From positions 1,674,001 through 1,738,000 of the forward strand of contig OY782746.1 in NCBI GenBank assembly GCA_963678095.2: a stretch of DNA of 64,000 nucleotides, in the 5' to 3' direction. Shown one piece after another: positions 1-9,190 of the stretch. The notes under the pieces were generated by a model. The model ran no database searches. It was given only the letters and a program-made list of their open reading frames with translations, and was not told the origin of the DNA. The stretch is from G963678095 sp963678095. Its GTDB lineage: Bacteria > Bacillota > Negativicutes > Selenomonadales > Selenomonadaceae. Position 1 is the stretch's first letter. Each line of letters opens with the position of its first letter. Made by a program: the position numbers and the translations under genes.

Positions 1-1083
1 ACATATATATTAAATATGGGGCCACAGCACCCAAGTACACATGGTGTACTGCAAGTGGTACTGGAACTCGATGGAGAAAAAATAATCAAGGCTGTGCCGC
101 AAATGGGATATCTGCACCGTGGTATTGAAAAACTGGCGGAAAGCCGCACGTATCCGCAGTTCATCCCTTACACGGATCGGCTGGATTATGTATCGGCAAT
201 GGGGAATAATCTGGGCTATTGTCAGACGGTAGAGAAGCTTATGCAGATTGAGGTCCCGGAACGGGCGCAATACCTGCGGGTTATTATGGCCGAGCTCAAC
301 CGAATTGCGAGTCATCTGCTGTTTATGAGTTCCCTGGCGATTGATCTTGGGGCAACGACGGCCATGATTTATGGTTTTCGTGACCGGGAAGATATTCTTG
401 ATTTATTTGATATGGTGTCGGGAGCTCGTCTTACCTATAATTACATCCGCATTGGCGGCGTCATGGCGGATGTGCCAACGGAATTTGTGCCAGCACTGCA
501 GAAATTTATCGACAAATTTCCGGCGATGATGGCCGAATATGAGAATATTTTGATGGGTAATGAAATTTTGCAGGCCCGTCTGAAAAACATCGCGGTTCTC
601 AGCGGCGAACAGGCGCTGGCTTTAGGGCTTACAGGGCCGCTTTTGCGGGCATCCGGAGTCGACTATGATATTCGCAAAATTGAACCGTATGGAATTTACG
701 ACCGGTTTGATTTTTCTGTTCCGCTGGGGAAAACAGGGGATAATTTTGACCGCTACGTGGTGAGAATGCAGGAAATGACAGAGAGTATACGAATCATTCA
801 ACAGGCAATGAAACAACTGCCTGCGGGGGAAGTTATGGCTAAGGTGCCAAGAATGATCAAGCCTCCGGTAGGGGATGTGTATCATCGTATTGAAAATTCC
901 CGCGGGGAACTTGGTTACTATATCGTCAGTGACGGTACCCCGAAACCATATCGCGTCCATGTCCGCCGTCCATCTTTTATTAACCTGCAGATGCTCGATA
1001 AGGTCTGCCGCGGACTTATGATCGCGGATGCTGTTGCGGTACTAGCGGTACTTGATCCGCTGATGGGTGAAGTGGATTGTTGA
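1..1083 (+). CDS. nuoD: NADH-quinone oxidoreductase subunit D (5' partial)
   Basis: This is the 49-kDa subunit of complex I, which with subunit B forms the quinone-reduction site on the peripheral arm. The protein shows MGPQHPSTHG near the visible N-terminus, then GYLHRGIEK, YTDRLDYVS and the C-terminal DPLMGEVD, all family hallmarks; the His of HPSTHG and the Tyr of YTDRLDY line the quinone pocket in known structures. The frame stays open to base 1 (codons for TYILN precede the first ATG at 16), and family members have residues before MGPQHPSTHG, so the true start is very likely upstream of the window. nuoH follows after 21 bp, so this is the tail of a nuoABCD-type cluster. Confidence 0.96.
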   Translation, partial: TYILNMGPQHPSTHGVLQVVLELDGEKIIKAVPQMGYLHRGIEKLAESRTYPQFIPYTDRLDYVSAMGNNLGYCQTVEKLMQIEVPERAQYLRVIMAELNRIASHLLFMSSLAIDLGATTAMIYGFRDREDILDLFDMVSGARLTYNYIRIGGVMADVPTEFVPALQKFIDKFPAMMAEYENILMGNEILQARLKNIAVLSGEQALALGLTGPLLRASGVDYDIRKIEPYGIYDRFDFSVPLGKTGDNFDRYVVRMQEMTESIRIIQQAMKQLPAGEVMAKVPRMIKPPVGDVYHRIENSRGELGYYIVSDGTPKPYRVHVRRPSFINLQMLDKVCRGLMIADAVAVLAVLDPLMGEVDC

Positions 1084-1104
1084 GGGAACAAAGGAGGAAT
1101 CAGC

Positions 1105-2148
1105 GTGAACGATATAGTTAGTTTAAATATGGGCCTGGAATGGCTGCGCTGCCTGCTTGCTGTCTGGTTGCCCGGAGCATTTTGGGTGGATCTCGCAATG
1201 GCCTTGGCCGGGGTGGCGGCGATTTTTGGCGTAATTTCCGGAGCGGCCGTGGTCTTTGTTTATGTTGAGCGCAAGATCTGCGGTTATATGCAGGTGCGCA
1301 TCGGGCCGAATCGTGTGGGGCCGATGGGCCTGCTGCAGACGACGGCGGATATGATTAAACTCATGTCCAAAGAGGATATTATTCCGTGCGGGGCTGATAA
1401 ATGGGCGTGGATTCTCGCTCCGATCTTATTATTCATTCCTGCGGCCGGTGTATATGCCGTTTTTCCGTTTGACAACCAGGCAATTTTTGCCGATGTCAAT
1501 ATTGGTGTTTTTTATGTGGTAGCGCTCAGTTCTCAGGCGACCTTACCGTTTTTTATGGCGGGCTGGGCGTCAAACAGCAAATATGCGCTGATCGGCGGCA
1601 TGCGCACGGCAGCGCAGATGATCAGCTATGAGGTCCCGATGGTCTTTGCTATTTTGGCAATCGTGATGATGGCCGGATCGATGCGCATCAGTGATATCGT
1701 TGCCGTACAGCAGCAGGGCGTATGGTTTATCTGTCTGCAGCCGTTGGCCTTTGTTTTATATGTGATTACGGCGACGGCTGAAATCAACCGGGCGCCGTTT
1801 AATCTGGTGGAAGCCGAATCGGAACTGGTGGCCGGACCGTTTACCGAATATACTGGCATGCGCTGGGCGTTGTTTTATCTGTCGGAATATGCAAATTTGC
1901 TGGCGGTGTCGGCGATTGCCGCCACCTTGTTTCTTGGCGGCTGGGCAGGCCCGTGGCTGCCAGGCTGGGCCTGGTTTTTTCTAAAGATCGGCTTTATGGT
2001 ATATCTGTTCTTATGGATCAGCTGGACTTTTCCGCGCTTTCGCATTGATCACATGATGGCCTTTGGCTGGAAAGTATTATTGCCGCTGGCTTTGGGCAAT
2101 ATGATGCTGACCGGTATTGGCATATATATCTTTAAAACATTGAATTAG
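1105..2148 (+). CDS. nuoH: NADH-quinone oxidoreductase subunit H
   Basis: NuoH is the membrane subunit that joins the hydrophilic arm to the proton-pumping arm and contributes part of the quinone chamber. The protein is 347 aa, normal for the family, with about eight hydrophobic segments. It contains the signatures VERKICGYMQVRIGPNRVGP and EINRAPFNLVEAESELVAG, a highly conserved acidic loop. The start is GTG at 1105, preceded by AAGGAGG at 1091-1097. It sits directly after nuoD, where nuoE, nuoF and nuoG would lie in a 14-subunit operon. Confidence 0.97.
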   Translation: MNDIVSLNMGLEWLRCLLAVWLPGAFWVDLAMALAGVAAIFGVISGAAVVFVYVERKICGYMQVRIGPNRVGPMGLLQTTADMIKLMSKEDIIPCGADKWAWILAPILLFIPAAGVYAVFPFDNQAIFADVNIGVFYVVALSSQATLPFFMAGWASNSKYALIGGMRTAAQMISYEVPMVFAILAIVMMAGSMRISDIVAVQQQGVWFICLQPLAFVLYVITATAEINRAPFNLVEAESELVAGPFTEYTGMRWALFYLSEYANLLAVSAIAATLFLGGWAGPWLPGWAWFFLKIGFMVYLFLWISWTFPRFRIDHMMAFGWKVLLPLALGNMMLTGIGIYIFKTLN

Positions 2149-2159
2149 GGAGGCACATT

Positions 2160-2567
2160 ATGCTGGGGAAAGGTCTGTTAAAAGGAATGAAGGTCACGCT
2201 TAAACACTGCTTCGGCAAAAATGTGACCGTACAATATCCGGAAGAAAAGCTGCCGATGTCGCCGCGCTTTCGCGGCGGCGATATTATTCTCGATAATGAG
2301 AAATGCATTGCCTGTGGACTCTGTGCGATGGCCTGCCCGAATCAGGCCATCGAGCTGCAATCCATGATGGATGAGGCAAAAAAACGTCATTTGACGAAAT
2401 ACATTTATCATTCCGGGCGCTGTCTGTATTGCAATCTTTGCATGGAGGCCTGCCCGACCAAGGCGATTGCCTGGGATAAAAACTATGAGAACTCCTGTTA
2501 TTTTCATGAACAGCTGGATGTGGACTGCCTGAAAATTTCGCAAGGAGGCGCAAAGGATGATGAGTGA
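2160..2567 (+). CDS. nuoI: NADH-quinone oxidoreductase subunit I (2x[4Fe-4S])
   Basis: NuoI is the 8Fe ferredoxin-like subunit that passes electrons towards cluster N2 and quinone. Two CxxCxxCxxxCP motifs are visible, CIACGLCAMACP at about residues 43-54 and CLYCNLCMEACP at about 82-93, which ligate two [4Fe-4S] clusters. The protein is 135 aa. The start ATG at 2160 follows a GGGAGG site. The last codons overlap the start of nuoJ, consistent with translational coupling in one operon. Confidence 0.96.
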   Translation: MLGKGLLKGMKVTLKHCFGKNVTVQYPEEKLPMSPRFRGGDIILDNEKCIACGLCAMACPNQAIELQSMMDEAKKRHLTKYIYHSGRCLYCNLCMEACPTKAIAWDKNYENSCYFHEQLDVDCLKISQGGAKDDE

Positions 2568-3060
2568 GTATATCTATACGGCTTCGTTTTATGTGTTTGC
2601 GGCCCTGGTGATTGTCTCGGCCCTGGGCGTTGTCCGCAAGACGAATATTATGCATGCAGCCTTGTTACTCGTCCTCTGCTTTATCGGGGTCAGCGGCCTA
2701 TATGTGCTCTTGGAGGCTGATTATCTGGCCGCGGTACAGATTCTGGTGTATGGAGGGGCGGTGGCAATCATTATCATCCTGTCGATTATGCTGACGCATC
2801 GGCGCCGGATGGAGGAAACAAGCCTGGCGAATAATCGCGGCCGGGCAGCGGCCCTGTTGGGCTTCGTGTTTATGGCCCTGCTGGCGCTGGTGATTGTTTA
2901 TACGCCGTGGAGCTATTCGCCGGCGGCTCCGGCAAAGCTTACGGTCCTCGCCAATGTGTTGCTGACAGGGTATATGCTGCCGTTTGAAATAGCAGCCGTC
3001 CTGCTGTTGGCGGCGATGATCGGCGCCGTACTGCTGGCCAAAGGAGTGGAGGAAGAATGA
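2557..3060 (+). CDS. nuoJ: NADH-quinone oxidoreductase subunit J
   Basis: NuoJ is a small membrane subunit of the complex I proton arm. The 167-aa protein has five hydrophobic segments, and the family region AVQILVYGGAVAIIIILSIML, which holds the pi-bulge helix of TM3, is clear around residues 60-80. Two adjacent ATG codons (2557 and 2560) can start it; AAGGAGG at 2541-2547 favours either. It overlaps nuoI by 11 bp and ends with ATGA shared with nuoK. Confidence 0.94.
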   Translation: MMSEYIYTASFYVFAALVIVSALGVVRKTNIMHAALLLVLCFIGVSGLYVLLEADYLAAVQILVYGGAVAIIIILSIMLTHRRRMEETSLANNRGRAAALLGFVFMALLALVIVYTPWSYSPAAPAKLTVLANVLLTGYMLPFEIAAVLLLAAMIGAVLLAKGVEEE

Positions 3061-3365
3061 TCGGATTGGAACATTTTTTGTTTGTGGCCGCGGTATTATT
3101 TGTCATTGGCCTTTATGGGGTCCTGACCAAGCGCAATGTTACGGCCATTTTGATGAGTATGGAACTGATGCTAAATGCCGTCAACATAAATTTAATAGCC
3201 TTTTCCCGGTTCATCACCCCGGAAGCGATGACCGGTCAGGTTTTTGCCATATTTACCATCACCATTGCAGCTGCCGAACTGGCAGTTGGCCTGGCACTGG
3301 TATTTCGTATATATCATGATCGCAATACGGTCGATGCCGAACAGTTGAATCGTATGCGGTGGTAG
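3057..3365 (+). CDS. nuoK: NADH-quinone oxidoreductase subunit K
   Basis: NuoK is the 11-kDa, three-helix MrpC-like subunit of the membrane arm. The 102-aa protein has the family features GLYGVLTKRN, the Glu in ELMLNAVNIN (TM2) and the TM3 Glu in AAAELAVGLAL, both proton-path residues. The ATG at 3057 overlaps the nuoJ stop (ATGA), and GGAGTGGAGG just upstream provides the ribosome site. Confidence 0.96.
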   Translation: MIGLEHFLFVAAVLFVIGLYGVLTKRNVTAILMSMELMLNAVNINLIAFSRFITPEAMTGQVFAIFTITIAAAELAVGLALVFRIYHDRNTVDAEQLNRMRW

Positions 3366-3382
3366 GGGAGTTGTGAATAAAT

Positions 3383-5287
3383 ATGTTTAGTCAGTATGCA
3401 GTACAACATGCCTGGCTGATTCCGCTGCTGCCCTTTGTGGCTTTTGTGGTAATCGGTTTTTTCCTCAGGCGCTGCCCACGGCCCGCTGCCGGGCTGGCGA
3501 TTGGTATGAGTCTGGTGAGTTTTTTGCTGGCACTTGGCGTCGGCTATGGTGTTTTTGCCGGAGGAATAACGGTCGATCAGCCGTGGATTCAAAAAGTTCC
3601 CTGGCTTGATATTGCCGGAATTTTTGTCTCCATGGGGGTTTATATCGACCCGCTGACGGCAATGATGCTTATGGTCGTCTCCCTGGTCTCGTTGCTGGTG
3701 CAGGTTTATTCGACCGGCTATATGGAAGGTGATGCCGGGTTTGCCCGTTTTTTTGCGTTTTTGTCGTTGTTTGCGGCCTCCATGCTCGGACTGGTGCTTG
3801 CGGTTAATTTCGTGCAGCTGTATGTTTTCTGGGAGTTGGTTGGCCTCTGCTCGTACCTATTGATTGGCTTTTACTTCGATCGGATTTCGGCGCGTGAAGC
3901 GGCTAAAAAAGCCTTTATGACGACCCGGATTGGCGATTTTGGGCTGCTGCTCGGGATTTTGCTGTTGCAGGTTGTTTTTGGCACGGTTGATTTTCAGCAG
4001 TTAGCGGGAATCCTTCCATTATATGTACAGGCGGGCGGAATGGGCTTACTCACAATAGCGGCGCTGCTTATTTTTATGGGGCCGCTCAGCAAGTCCGGGC
4101 AGTTCCCACTGCATGTGTGGTTGCCGGATGCCATGGAAGGTCCGACGCCGGTATCGGCCTTGATTCATGCGGCGACGATGGTGGTTGCCGGCGTATATCT
4201 GGTAGCCAGGGTATTTTTCCTTTTCAGCTTGTTGCCGAATGTTATGGAGATTATTGCCTGGATTGGGGCTTTCACGGCCTGCTTTGCGGCACTGGTAGCG
4301 CTGTCACAGACCGACTCCAAGCGGATTCTTGCCTATTCGACGATCAGCCAGCTTGGCTATATGATGCTGGCGCTTGGGGTCGGCAGTGTGACGGCCTCGA
4401 TGTTTCATTTAATGACGCATGCTTTTTTCAAGGCAGCACTTTTTCTTGGGGCCGGAGCTATTATGCATGGGCTCCATGGACAGACGGATATTTTTGCCAT
4501 GGGAGGGCTGCGCCGCCGACTCCCGGTTACGTTTGCCGTGATGACCATTGGTGTTCTCGCGATTTCCGGGATACCGCCGTTTGCCGGGTTCTTTTCCAAG
4601 GATGAAATTTTGGCAGCCGCGGCACATGTCAGTGCCCCGTTGTATGCAATGGCTGTGCTGACGGCGCTACTTACGGCTTTTTATATGGGACGGTTGTTGT
4701 TTGTGGCTTTTTTCGGACCGGAAAAACAGGGGAATATGCCCCATGAGGCCGGGCCGGCCATGTGCTTTGCGATGATCGTGCTTAGCGTGCTGGCCGTTGT
4801 CAGTGGTGCGGCAGGATATATGGCGCATTTTGGTGAATGGGTCCGCTTTGGTCCGGCCCTGCATGAAGAACTGAATCTTGGCATTGCGGCGTTTTCCACG
4901 TTTGCGTCATTGTTGGGGCTTGGAGCTGCCTGGCTCGTCTATGGCCGTCGCAGTGTTTCCCCGGATCAGCTGGCGCTTAAGCTCGGATTTTTCTATACGC
5001 TGAGCTACAATAAATTTTATATTGATGAATTTTATGGCTGGCTGAATCGGACGTTTGTCTATGGTATTGGTAAAATTCTTTACTGGCTTGATATCAAAGG
5101 CGTCGATGGTTTGGTTAATGGTCTGGCCTGGAGCGTTGGCCATCTTGGCGATGATTTGCGGCGCTTTCAGACTGGACAGCTCCAGCAATATGGAGTGGTG
5201 ATTTTTACTGCCATCATGCTGATCGCGGCTTGGGTTGTTTTTTCAAGTCCGATATTTGTGGCGGTTTTACAGCGAGGTGCTTATTGA
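3383..5287 (+). CDS. nuoL: NADH-quinone oxidoreductase subunit L
   Basis: NuoL is the distal antiporter-like proton pump subunit with the long lateral helix. The protein is 634 aa with about 16 hydrophobic segments. Family motifs are visible: FWELVGLCSYLLIGFY with the TM5 Glu, the block LSKSGQFPLHVWLPDAMEGPTPVSA (written here as its key residues Lys, His and Asp), HAATMVVAG, and the lateral-helix region at the C-terminus. The ATG at 3383 lies 17 bp after nuoK. It is followed closely by nuoM and belongs to the same operon. Confidence 0.97.
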   Translation: MFSQYAVQHAWLIPLLPFVAFVVIGFFLRRCPRPAAGLAIGMSLVSFLLALGVGYGVFAGGITVDQPWIQKVPWLDIAGIFVSMGVYIDPLTAMMLMVVSLVSLLVQVYSTGYMEGDAGFARFFAFLSLFAASMLGLVLAVNFVQLYVFWELVGLCSYLLIGFYFDRISAREAAKKAFMTTRIGDFGLLLGILLLQVVFGTVDFQQLAGILPLYVQAGGMGLLTIAALLIFMGPLSKSGQFPLHVWLPDAMEGPTPVSALIHAATMVVAGVYLVARVFFLFSLLPNVMEIIAWIGAFTACFAALVALSQTDSKRILAYSTISQLGYMMLALGVGSVTASMFHLMTHAFFKAALFLGAGAIMHGLHGQTDIFAMGGLRRRLPVTFAVMTIGVLAISGIPPFAGFFSKDEILAAAAHVSAPLYAMAVLTALLTAFYMGRLLFVAFFGPEKQGNMPHEAGPAMCFAMIVLSVLAVVSGAAGYMAHFGEWVRFGPALHEELNLGIAAFSTFASLLGLGAAWLVYGRRSVSPDQLALKLGFFYTLSYNKFYIDEFYGWLNRTFVYGIGKILYWLDIKGVDGLVNGLAWSVGHLGDDLRRFQTGQLQQYGVVIFTAIMLIAAWVVFSSPIFVAVLQRGAY

Positions 5288-5288
5288 A

Positions 5289-6824
5289 ATGAATCAGTTT
5301 CCTTTATTAACGGCAATTTTGCTGATACCGTTGCTGGCTATTTTTGTTTTAATCGCACTGCCGCGGAAGGCTGTGCAACAGATAAGAATTGTGGCGGCTG
5401 TGGCAACATCGCTGACACTGTTGTTGGCTATCTATGCCTATATAGCCTATGATTTTTCTGTTGGTGGCATGCAGTTTGTAGAGCGGTTTCCTTGGATTAA
5501 AGATCTGGGCGTCAGCTATGCCCTGGGAGTCGACGGGATTTCTCTGCCGATGCTGCTGCTGACCACGTTGATTGGTGTGTCAGCGGTATTTTCTTCCTGG
5601 AACATACGTGAGCGCTCAAAGGAATTTTTTGTGTTGTTGCTGATTCTTTTGACCGGTGTGGCGGGGACCTTTATTACGACTGATCTCTTTATTTTCCTGT
5701 TATTTTATGAAATGGTGGTCATCCCAATCTACATCATGGTGTTGATTTGGGGCTCGACAAAACGGGTAAGCAAAGAATACGCCGGCATGAAGCTGACGAT
5801 TTATCTGCTGATTGGATCTGCCTTTATGCTGGTGGGGATTATTGCCCTGTATCTTCAGGCATATCCGGCTGGTCAGCGTACCTTTGACATGCAGGCGCTG
5901 GCCCAGGCGAACTTATTGGGCAGCCTGCCGGAAGGCTTTCAGATTGGAGCCTTTTTTCTGTTACTGTTGGGCTTTGGTTCCCTGTTGTCAATGTTTCCCT
6001 TTCACAGCTGGTCGCCAGATGGCTATGCAGGCGCTCCGACCGCTGTCTCGATGATTCACGCGGGAGTGCTGAAAAAGATTGGCGGTTACGGTCTGATCCG
6101 GATCGGCCTTTTGATTTTACCGCTGGGGGCAAAGTTCTGGGCGCCGGTCATTGCTGTGCTTGCTGTCGGCAATGTGCTGTATGCGGCCTTCATTGCCTTG
6201 GTACAGAAGGACCTCAAGTATGTGATCGGTTATTCATCGGTATCACATATGGGGTATGTGTTGATCGGGTTTGCGGCCTTGAATGTAACCGGAATAAACG
6301 GTGCGGTGGCCAATATGTTTGCCCATGGGGTGATGAGTGCACTCTTCTTTGCGATGATTGGCTTTGTTTATGAAAAGACGCATACGCGCCATATTCCGGA
6401 TATGGGCGGACTGGCCCATCAAATGCCGCACATTGCAGTCGGCTTCATGCTCGCTGGCATGGCCTCGTTGGGTCTTCCAGGGCTGGTCGGCTTTATTCCG
6501 GAATTTACGATTTTCGTCGGCGCGTTCAGTGTATATCCTGTCTGTGCGGTAGCTGCTGTTTCCGGGATTATTTTCACGGCACTCTATGTGCTGCGCTTGC
6601 TGGCGAATGTGCTCTTTGGCCCGCGACAGGAAAAATTTGATGCTTGCCCGGATGCGGTAGGCGTAGAACTGGTGCCACTTTTTGTCCTGGGGACGGCAAT
6701 CGTCCTGTTCGGCGTATTTCCCCAGCTGCTCATGGGTATGATAAACAGCACGGTAGCGCCGCTTATGCCGTTTTTTTCTCAGCTGCATGAAGCGGCACCG
6801 GTTTTGATAGGAGGGTGGTTCTGA
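5289..6824 (+). CDS. nuoM: NADH-quinone oxidoreductase subunit M
   Basis: NuoM is the second antiporter-like proton channel of complex I. The protein is 511 aa from the chosen start. Motifs include LLFYEMVVIPIYIMV with the TM5 Glu, FPFHSWSPDGYAGAPTAVS, and HAGVLKKIGGYGLIR. The frame is open back to 5235, but that extension would overlap nuoL. The ATG at 5289 gives the normal N-terminus MNQFPLLT and has GAGGTG about 10 bp upstream (5274-5279), one base after the nuoL stop. Confidence 0.96.
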   Translation: MNQFPLLTAILLIPLLAIFVLIALPRKAVQQIRIVAAVATSLTLLLAIYAYIAYDFSVGGMQFVERFPWIKDLGVSYALGVDGISLPMLLLTTLIGVSAVFSSWNIRERSKEFFVLLLILLTGVAGTFITTDLFIFLLFYEMVVIPIYIMVLIWGSTKRVSKEYAGMKLTIYLLIGSAFMLVGIIALYLQAYPAGQRTFDMQALAQANLLGSLPEGFQIGAFFLLLLGFGSLLSMFPFHSWSPDGYAGAPTAVSMIHAGVLKKIGGYGLIRIGLLILPLGAKFWAPVIAVLAVGNVLYAAFIALVQKDLKYVIGYSSVSHMGYVLIGFAALNVTGINGAVANMFAHGVMSALFFAMIGFVYEKTHTRHIPDMGGLAHQMPHIAVGFMLAGMASLGLPGLVGFIPEFTIFVGAFSVYPVCAVAAVSGIIFTALYVLRLLANVLFGPRQEKFDACPDAVGVELVPLFVLGTAIVLFGVFPQLLMGMINSTVAPLMPFFSQLHEAAPVLIGGWF

Positions 6825-8239
6825 TGAATATTGCTGTGTTGACAAGTGAACTGGCTCTCTTTATGCTGGCCAGCCTGATCCTCGGCCTTGATCTCGTATT
6901 GCCCAAGACCATGTCTCGGCGCAGTCTGGGGTATCTTGCCGCTGCCGGACTGGTCGGGGTATTTGCTTATACCTGCAGTCTTTATGGCCGATCCGAGTAT
7001 TTTATGCCGGGAATTTTCCTGCTTGATAATTTTGCGGTATTTTTTAAACAATTGTTTTTACTGGCCGTCGGACTCAGTATCCTGTTTTCGCTCGGGTATG
7101 TGGAGCGGCTGGCGGGCTATCAGGGCGAATTTTATGCCCTGCTGCTGCTGGCACTGTGCGGTATGATGATGATGGTTTCGGCGACGGATTTGCTGACACT
7201 GTTTATCAGTATTGAATTGATGAGCATCAGCTTTTACGTCCTGGTCGGAATGAATTTCAACAATAAGAAGTCGAGTGAAGCCGGTGTAAAATATCTGGTA
7301 TTGGGATCGCTTTCCAGTGCGGCCATGCTGTATGGCATCAGCTGGGTTTATGGGGCTTGTGGCAGCATTGCGCTGGCAGAAATAGCCCTCGCGTTCACGG
7401 CGAGCCCTGCCATGTTGCTGGGGATGAGTCTGATTTTGACGGGGCTGTGCTTTAAGATGGCCGTCGTGCCGCTTCATCTTTGGGCCCCGGATGTTTATGA
7501 AGGGGCGCCGATTCCGATTACGGCTGTCTTGGCGATGAGTTCAGAGACGGCCGCAATTGCTGCCTGTCTGCGATTGTTTCTTGAAGCTTTTGCGCCGTTG
7601 CAGAGTTATTGGTTGCCGCTTGTCAGCGGGGCGGCTGTTTTGAGCATGATCGTCGGCAATGTTGCGGCGATCTGGCAAAATGATATTAAGCGGTTGTTGG
7701 CATATTCCTCCATATCACAGGCCGGTTATATGCTGTCGGGACTTATTGCAGCGAATGCTGCCGGTGTTAAAGGAACGATGTTTTATGGCATGTTGTACGT
7801 TTTTGCCAACGTCGGGGCCTTTGCGGTGGTGACAGCCGTGCAGCAAAACAGCGGTTCAAGTTCTATTCGAAGTTTTTCGGGACTGGCACAACGAACGCCC
7901 TTTTTGGCAGCGGTGATGCTGGTGTCGCTGCTGTCGATGGCTGGGATTCCACCGATGGCTGGCTTTGCCGGAAAACTCTACCTGTTTACGGCGGTTGCCG
8001 AACAGGGTTATTTATGGGTGGCTATGGTGGGGTTTTTGATGTCGATGATCTCAGTGTATTACTATCTGCTGGTCGTCAAGGCGATGTATATGCATAAAGC
8101 CGAACTCGAAGAACCCTTTGTCTGTGGCATACCCCTGCGAGTGGCTGCGGGGATCGGATTGTTCTTCACCTTGTTGCTCGGGGTTTATCCGGAGCCTTTG
8201 GCGGCCCTGTCGACGGCCGCGGCGGCTGTTTTGTGGTAA
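6824..8239 (+). CDS. nuoN: NADH-quinone oxidoreductase subunit N
   Basis: NuoN is the third antiporter-like subunit. The 471-aa protein has about 14 hydrophobic segments with SIELMSISFYVLVG (TM5 Glu), FKMAVVPLHLWAPDVYEGAP and DIKRLLAYSSISQAGYM. ATG 6824 overlaps the nuoM stop as TGATG and lies eight bases after GGAGGG (6810-6815); a GTG at 6815 is in frame but sits inside that ribosome site. It is the last gene of the operon, and a strong terminator follows 21 bp after its stop. Confidence 0.96.
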   Translation: MNIAVLTSELALFMLASLILGLDLVLPKTMSRRSLGYLAAAGLVGVFAYTCSLYGRSEYFMPGIFLLDNFAVFFKQLFLLAVGLSILFSLGYVERLAGYQGEFYALLLLALCGMMMMVSATDLLTLFISIELMSISFYVLVGMNFNNKKSSEAGVKYLVLGSLSSAAMLYGISWVYGACGSIALAEIALAFTASPAMLLGMSLILTGLCFKMAVVPLHLWAPDVYEGAPIPITAVLAMSSETAAIAACLRLFLEAFAPLQSYWLPLVSGAAVLSMIVGNVAAIWQNDIKRLLAYSSISQAGYMLSGLIAANAAGVKGTMFYGMLYVFANVGAFAVVTAVQQNSGSSSIRSFSGLAQRTPFLAAVMLVSLLSMAGIPPMAGFAGKLYLFTAVAEQGYLWVAMVGFLMSMISVYYYLLVVKAMYMHKAELEEPFVCGIPLRVAAGIGLFFTLLLGVYPEPLAALSTAAAAVLW

Positions 8240-8256
8240 AATAGAAAAGCTGATTG

Positions 8257-8286
8257 AAAAAAGACTGCGGCAGCAGTCTTTTTTTT
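8257..8286 (+). terminator. Intrinsic terminator of the nuo operon
   Basis: Stem AAGACTGC (8261-8268) pairs with GCAGTCTT (8273-8280) across a GGCA loop and is followed by six T. It lies directly after nuoN and before the next start codon. Confidence 0.9.
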
Positions 8287-8310
8287 GAAAACGAAGAGGG
8301 GACGCTGAGC

Positions 8311-9138
8311 ATGAAACTTACAGTTCTTGTTGATAACAACACAATTATTGATCAATACTATGGCGGGGAACCGGCGGTTTCCTATTTTATTGAATGTGAT
8401 GGTGAGCGGTATTTATTTGATGCGGGATATTCGGATTTGCTGCTTAGAAATGCCGAGAAAATGAAAATTGACCTGCTGGATTTGACAGCAGTCGTTGTTT
8501 CTCATGGGCATGATGATCATGTCCGCGGGCTGCAATATCTGGCGGCGCAGCGGCAGGCCCAGACAGCGGGCATTAAAAAACCGCTGCTGATAGCCCATGC
8601 GGCGGCATTTTTGCCAAAGCGGAATGGCGATCTGGCGATCGGTTCGCCGCTTACCGGTGAGGAACTGGGACAAAATTTTTCGCTGCAGCTCAGCCGGGAG
8701 GTGCAGTATCTATCCGAAAAACTGCTCTTTTTGGGCGAAGTGCCCCGCCCGGGCCAGTGGGAGCAGCCGGACCCTATCGGGGAAGTCTTTACTGAGGGCA
8801 GCTGGCAACCCGATTTTGTATGCGATGATTCAGCGCTTGTTTATAAAGGTAAGCAGGGGTTGGTGATCATCACTGGGTGCTCGCACGCGGGGATCTGCAA
8901 TATTATTGAATATGCGAAAAAAGTCAGTGGGGATGACCGGATACAGGATGTTATTGGCGGCTTTCATCTGCTGCAGGCGCCAGCGGCAAAGCTGGCAATG
9001 ACAAAAGCTTATTTAAAAGAACTTCAGTCTCAGGTCTTGCATGCTGGGCATTGTACGGATTTTCAGGCAAAATGTCAGCTGGCAGGTGCTGTTAACCTGC
9101 AGGAAATTGGGGTCGGAATGGTCTTGCAATATGATTAA
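8311..9138 (+). CDS. MBL-fold metallohydrolase (COG1237-like)
   Basis: This is a metallo-beta-lactamase fold hydrolase of 275 aa. The metal site is visible as SHGHDDH (about residues 65-71), TGCSHAG and GGFHLL, the pattern of the subgroup annotated as dihydropterin ribofuranosyl aminobenzene phosphate synthase-like proteins. The substrate in bacteria of this group is not known, so no specific reaction is claimed. An in-frame extension to 8254 would run through the nuo terminator, so ATG 8311 after GAAGAGGGGA is chosen. It is transcribed alone between two hairpins. Confidence 0.85.
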   Translation: MKLTVLVDNNTIIDQYYGGEPAVSYFIECDGERYLFDAGYSDLLLRNAEKMKIDLLDLTAVVVSHGHDDHVRGLQYLAAQRQAQTAGIKKPLLIAHAAAFLPKRNGDLAIGSPLTGEELGQNFSLQLSREVQYLSEKLLFLGEVPRPGQWEQPDPIGEVFTEGSWQPDFVCDDSALVYKGKQGLVIITGCSHAGICNIIEYAKKVSGDDRIQDVIGGFHLLQAPAAKLAMTKAYLKELQSQVLHAGHCTDFQAKCQLAGAVNLQEIGVGMVLQYD

Positions 9139-9141
9139 ATG

Positions 9142-9180
9142 AAAAGCCTGCCGGTACAGTTTGTACGGGCAGGCTTTTTG
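9142..9180. terminator. Bidirectional terminator between convergent genes
   Basis: AAAAGCCTGCC (9142-9152) pairs with GGCAGGCTTTT (9168-9178), with an inner GTAC/GTAC pair in the loop. A T-run on the plus strand and an A-run on the other side let it serve both the MBL gene and the convergent corA gene. Confidence 0.88.
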
Positions 9181-9190
9181 ATAAAGAAGG

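Noticed and set aside
8254..8310. Earlier start for the MBL-fold gene
   Set aside because: The extension is encoded by the nuo terminator hairpin and its T-run.
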